Of a DNA stretch of 5,569 nt, positions 5,504-5,569 are shown piece after piece. A program made the position numbers and the translations under genes. Origin of the DNA: Auritidibacter sp. Marseille-P8566 (GTDB taxonomy: Bacteria; Bacteroidota; Bacteroidia; Flavobacteriales; Flavobacteriaceae); NCBI GenBank assembly GCA_943325595.2, contig CALPQA020000158.1, positions 1 to 5,569 on the forward strand. Direction: 5' to 3'. Under the pieces are notes generated by a model that worked only from the letters and a program-made list of their open reading frames with translations, did not search any database and was not told where the DNA came from. How positions within the stretch are numbered: position 1 is the stretch's first letter; every line of letters begins with the position of its first letter.

Positions 5504-5569
5504 TAGCCCCGATTGCAGTGAAAATCCCACGCTTTTTAGCGTGGATTGTAACGGAAAGCGGGAAATAGC
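5504..5569. repeat. Imperfect palindromic intergenic element, probable flavobacterial dispersed repeat (may extend past the window)
   Basis: The element begins TAGCCCCGATTGCAGTG and ends GGAAAGCGGGAAATAGC. The core is a hairpin: CCACGCT (5527-5533) and AGCGTGG (5538-5544) close a TTTT loop, extended by AAT/ATT with one bulged C (5526). The outer flanks can also pair, CCCG (5508-5511) with CGGG (5559-5562). From memory, elements with the same conserved arms (AGCCCCGAT...GCAGTG, then GATTGTAACGGAAAGCGGGA) and a variable central hairpin occur many times between genes in Flavobacterium genomes. Within this window there is only one copy. It is G/C-rich against the neighbouring sequence and lies immediately upstream of the response-regulator start, where it would form part of the 5' leader or separate that gene from its promoter. 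Confidence 0.6.

Noticed and set aside
5217..5568. Two overlapping open frames on the + strand
   Set aside because: Both are antisense to the receiver domain, with compositions typical of shadow frames; the second also runs into the repeat element.

Overview
The window is AT-rich, its genes start without evident Shine-Dalgarno sequences but often behind A-rich stretches, and exact TAnnTTTG -7 boxes occur. The proteins (an exported helical protein ending its signal peptide in FHA-Q, a helix-turn-helix-less NtrC-type regulator, a Bacteroidota-style ECF sigma cassette) point to a member of the Flavobacteriia, most likely Flavobacterium or a close relative. This is inferred from sequence character and remembered family resemblance, not from a database search.

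Layout from left to right. (1) The 3' end of a branched-chain aminotransferase gene (ilvE, + strand) runs to 269 and is followed by a strong hairpin terminator (276-311). (2) Convergent to it on the - strand is a small MazG/PRA-PH-type all-alpha NTP pyrophosphohydrolase (320-700). (3) Divergent from that, with two back-to-back -7-like boxes in the spacer, is a 62-residue two-helix membrane protein (778-966). (4) A membrane-anchored SRPBCC plus GyrI-like effector-binding protein follows (1023-2111). (5) Then comes a tight three-gene cassette: an ECF sigma factor (2152-2691), a single-pass membrane protein with anti-sigma topology (2707-3132), and an exported helical protein of the kind called 'sensor of ECF-type sigma factor' in flavobacteria (3143-3601). 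(6) Convergent on the - strand are a 203-residue single-RecA-domain DEAD-like protein with degenerate motifs (3633-4244) and, upstream of it behind a probable terminator, a sigma-54 response regulator lacking a DNA-binding domain (4329-5492). (7) The right edge holds an imperfect palindromic intergenic element (5504-5569), apparently a flavobacterial dispersed repeat.

The cassette at 2152-3601 is the most coherent system: cytoplasmic sigma factor, membrane tether and periplasmic sensor make a plausible envelope-signalling relay, by analogy with CnrYXH or CpxP/Spy-like arrangements. The SRPBCC-GyrI gene just upstream is on the same strand, 40 bp away, with no terminator between them, and could belong to the same transcript. 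The other genes are housekeeping or regulatory and show no evident shared pathway. No RNA gene, CRISPR array, insertion sequence or prophage is visible, and no intergenic stretch exceeds 300 bases.
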